Shown here: positions 63,013-64,000 of the stretch, piece after piece
Position numbering within the stretch: the first letter of the stretch is position 1
Layout: each line of letters begins with the position of its first letter
NCBI GenBank assembly: GCA_029862185.1
Contig: JAOTXX010000001.1
Location: 85,486-149,485 of the forward strand
DNA from: Myxococcales bacterium
GTDB lineage: Bacteria > Myxococcota_A > Polyangia > Polyangiales > Houyiibacteriaceae
Direction: 5' to 3'
Length of the DNA: 64,000 bases
The notes under the pieces: model-generated
Database searches by the model: none
What the model saw: only the letters and a program-made list of their open reading frames with translations
What the model was told of the DNA's origin: nothing
Program-made: the position numbers and the translations under genes

Positions 63013-63459
63013 ATGACCGCTGGCGAGCTTTGCAACCGAACCGTCTACATCATCCGCGCAGACGAGAACGTCTTGGAAGCGGCTCGTTTGATGAAGAGGT
63101 ATCACGTGGGTTGCCTCGTGGTGGTGGAGGAGCGCGGCAGAGACAGGGTTCCAATCGCGTTGGTCACGGACCGGGACCTGGTCGTGAAAGGTTTGGCCGA
63201 GGCTTCTGGTGATCTCCAGACCATGCCGGTGAGTCAAGTCATGAGCGACGGCCTGACGACAGCACGCGACACCGAAGACGCGTTCGACGTGCGAAAGAAG
63301 ATGCGCGCGCGAGGGGTGCGACGAATACCAGTGGTGGACGCCGAGAATCGTCTGCAGGGGATCATCGCGTTCGACGACATGGTAGAGTGGATGGCTCAGG
63401 AGCTCACCGACCTTGCTCAACTGGTCTCGCGCGAGCAGCAACGCGAGTCAGAATCTTAA
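63013..63459 (+). CDS. CBS-pair domain protein
   Basis: ATG 63013 gives 148 residues: two CBS motifs, TVYIIRADENVLEAARLMKRYHVGCLVVVEE (in pieces) with IALVTDRDLV, and ARDTEDAFDVRKKMRARGVRRIPVVD with LQGIIAFDDMVEWM. A stand-alone CBS pair usually binds adenosine nucleotides and regulates a partner that is not identifiable here. The C-terminus is helical and charged. It is divergent from GT8 and converges with rtcB, with 7 bp between. Confidence 0.9.
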   Translation: MTAGELCNRTVYIIRADENVLEAARLMKRYHVGCLVVVEERGRDRVPIALVTDRDLVVKGLAEASGDLQTMPVSQVMSDGLTTARDTEDAFDVRKKMRARGVRRIPVVDAENRLQGIIAFDDMVEWMAQELTDLAQLVSREQQRESES

Positions 63460-63466
63460 GCCGCCG

Positions 63467-64000
63467 CTAACCCTTGATGCACACCATGGGCTCGAGACGT
63501 GCGACCTTGCGGGCAAGCCCGGCTCGATCCGCTGAGTCCACCACGGCGCGAACGTCCTTGTAGGCGCCCGGCGCTTCCTCTGCGACGCCGCGCATGCTGA
63601 CTGAGCGAACGAGGATACCGCGGTGCTCGAGATTCTTGATCAGCTTGCTGCCACGCCATTGTTTTTTCGCGCGGTGCCGGCTCATCCGCCGCCCCGCGCC
63701 ATGGCAGGCCGACCCAAAAGAGAGCGCCATGCCCTTTGACGTACCGACGAGGACCCATGACTCGGTCCCCATGCTGCCTCCGATCAGCACGGGTTGACCG
63801 ATGCCGCGAAGCTGGTCTGGTAGCTCGGGGTGCCCGGGCCCGAATGCGCGCGTGGCTCCCTTTCGATGAATGAACAGTCGCCTCCGTACACCATCGACGA
63901 CGTGCTCTTCCTCTTTGCAGGTGTTGTGGGAGACATCGTAGAGAAGGGGAAGCTCGGCCTCTGGCAATACGTCGCTGAAGACCGCGCGCGTGAGGTGCGT
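63467..64000 (-). CDS. rtcB: RtcB RNA ligase, C-terminal part (5' end beyond window)
   Basis: The 177 visible residues match the end of RtcB: LTRAVF...LPLLYDVSHNTCKEEEH, IGGSMGTESWVLVG, and ACHGAGRRMSRHRAK containing the guanylylated His (HGAGR), finishing MVCIKG. The family ends in a Gly after a short basic segment, so the C-terminus is complete. RtcB ligates RNA 2',3'-cyclic phosphate or 3'-phosphate ends to 5'-OH using GTP and Mn2+, in RNA repair. The start and N-terminal metal site lie outside the window. It converges with the CBS gene. Confidence 0.93.
   Translation of the reverse strand, partial: THLTRAVFSDVLPEAELPLLYDVSHNTCKEEEHVVDGVRRRLFIHRKGATRAFGPGHPELPDQLRGIGQPVLIGGSMGTESWVLVGTSKGMALSFGSACHGAGRRMSRHRAKKQWRGSKLIKNLEHRGILVRSVSMRGVAEEAPGAYKDVRAVVDSADRAGLARKVARLEPMVCIKG

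Overview
The window is high-GC, gene-dense bacterial chromosome. Gene content suggests a Gram-negative bacterium of the Myxococcota (Deltaproteobacteria-like, Polyangia/Sandaracinus type). The clues are many lipoproteins and outer-membrane beta-barrels, M74 murein endopeptidases, a MopE-type metal-binding motif, a methylmalonyl-CoA mutase heterodimer with MeaB, an SRAP protein, and many GTG/TTG starts. This placement is inferred from family content and was not tested by a search. No phage, insertion sequence, CRISPR array or plasmid gene was seen.

Layout. 1-5015 (minus): a cell-wall block with an NlpC/P60 lipoprotein cut by the left edge, a YheT-type hydrolase, an M74 endopeptidase and a small membrane protein. 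5104-7653: a Wzz-like polysaccharide co-polymerase with a decayed tyrosine-kinase domain. 7737-12933: mutA-mutB-meaB, overlapping end to end. 12920-16918: AI-2E-family permease, RNase D, and a TetR regulator overlapping a second M74 lipoprotein. 16918-24191: a NifU-like orphan, a YbjQ pair with an enoyl-CoA hydratase, UDP-glucose dehydrogenase, SRAP protein, 2TM protein, acyl-CoA dehydrogenase and a beta-barrel. 24405-28663: YceI lipoprotein, DUF3556 membrane protein, PPK2 kinase and a DUF6279-like lipoprotein. 28660-32504: a sulfatase lipoprotein plus beta-barrel operon divergent from a FadL-type channel.

32494-50303 is an envelope and sulfo-conjugate region. It holds a tandemly duplicated membrane protein, two sulfotransferases, three glycosyltransferases, two methyltransferases, a phytoene-desaturase-like flavoprotein, a DUF2079 protein, and two large membrane proteins of the alkaline-phosphatase/sulfatase fold that carry Thr where classical sulfatases carry Cys. 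Many pairs here are divergent. 50298-57904: DUF1523 protein, saccharopine-dehydrogenase-like reductase with an amidase, a GtrA flippase, a membrane-anchored amidohydrolase and a DUF4412 protein.

57905-59804 is sparse. It has two small genes, tRNA-Glu and tRNA-Lys, a partial copy of the tRNA-Glu 3' end and its downstream sequence, and a perfect 24-bp palindrome. 59805-62907 is an overlapping operon of glycogenin-like GT8, GH13 alpha-glucosidase and a secreted protein. The window closes with a CBS-domain protein and the 3' part of rtcB, cut by the right edge.

Functional themes are envelope and polysaccharide biogenesis and remodelling, acyl-CoA/propionate metabolism, and sulfate-ester or phospho-ester chemistry. 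The least ordinary elements are the pseudo-kinase co-polymerase, the Thr-nucleophile sulfatase-fold proteins (one with a MopE motif), the Cys-less NifU-like protein, and the tRNA-Glu-flanked segment.
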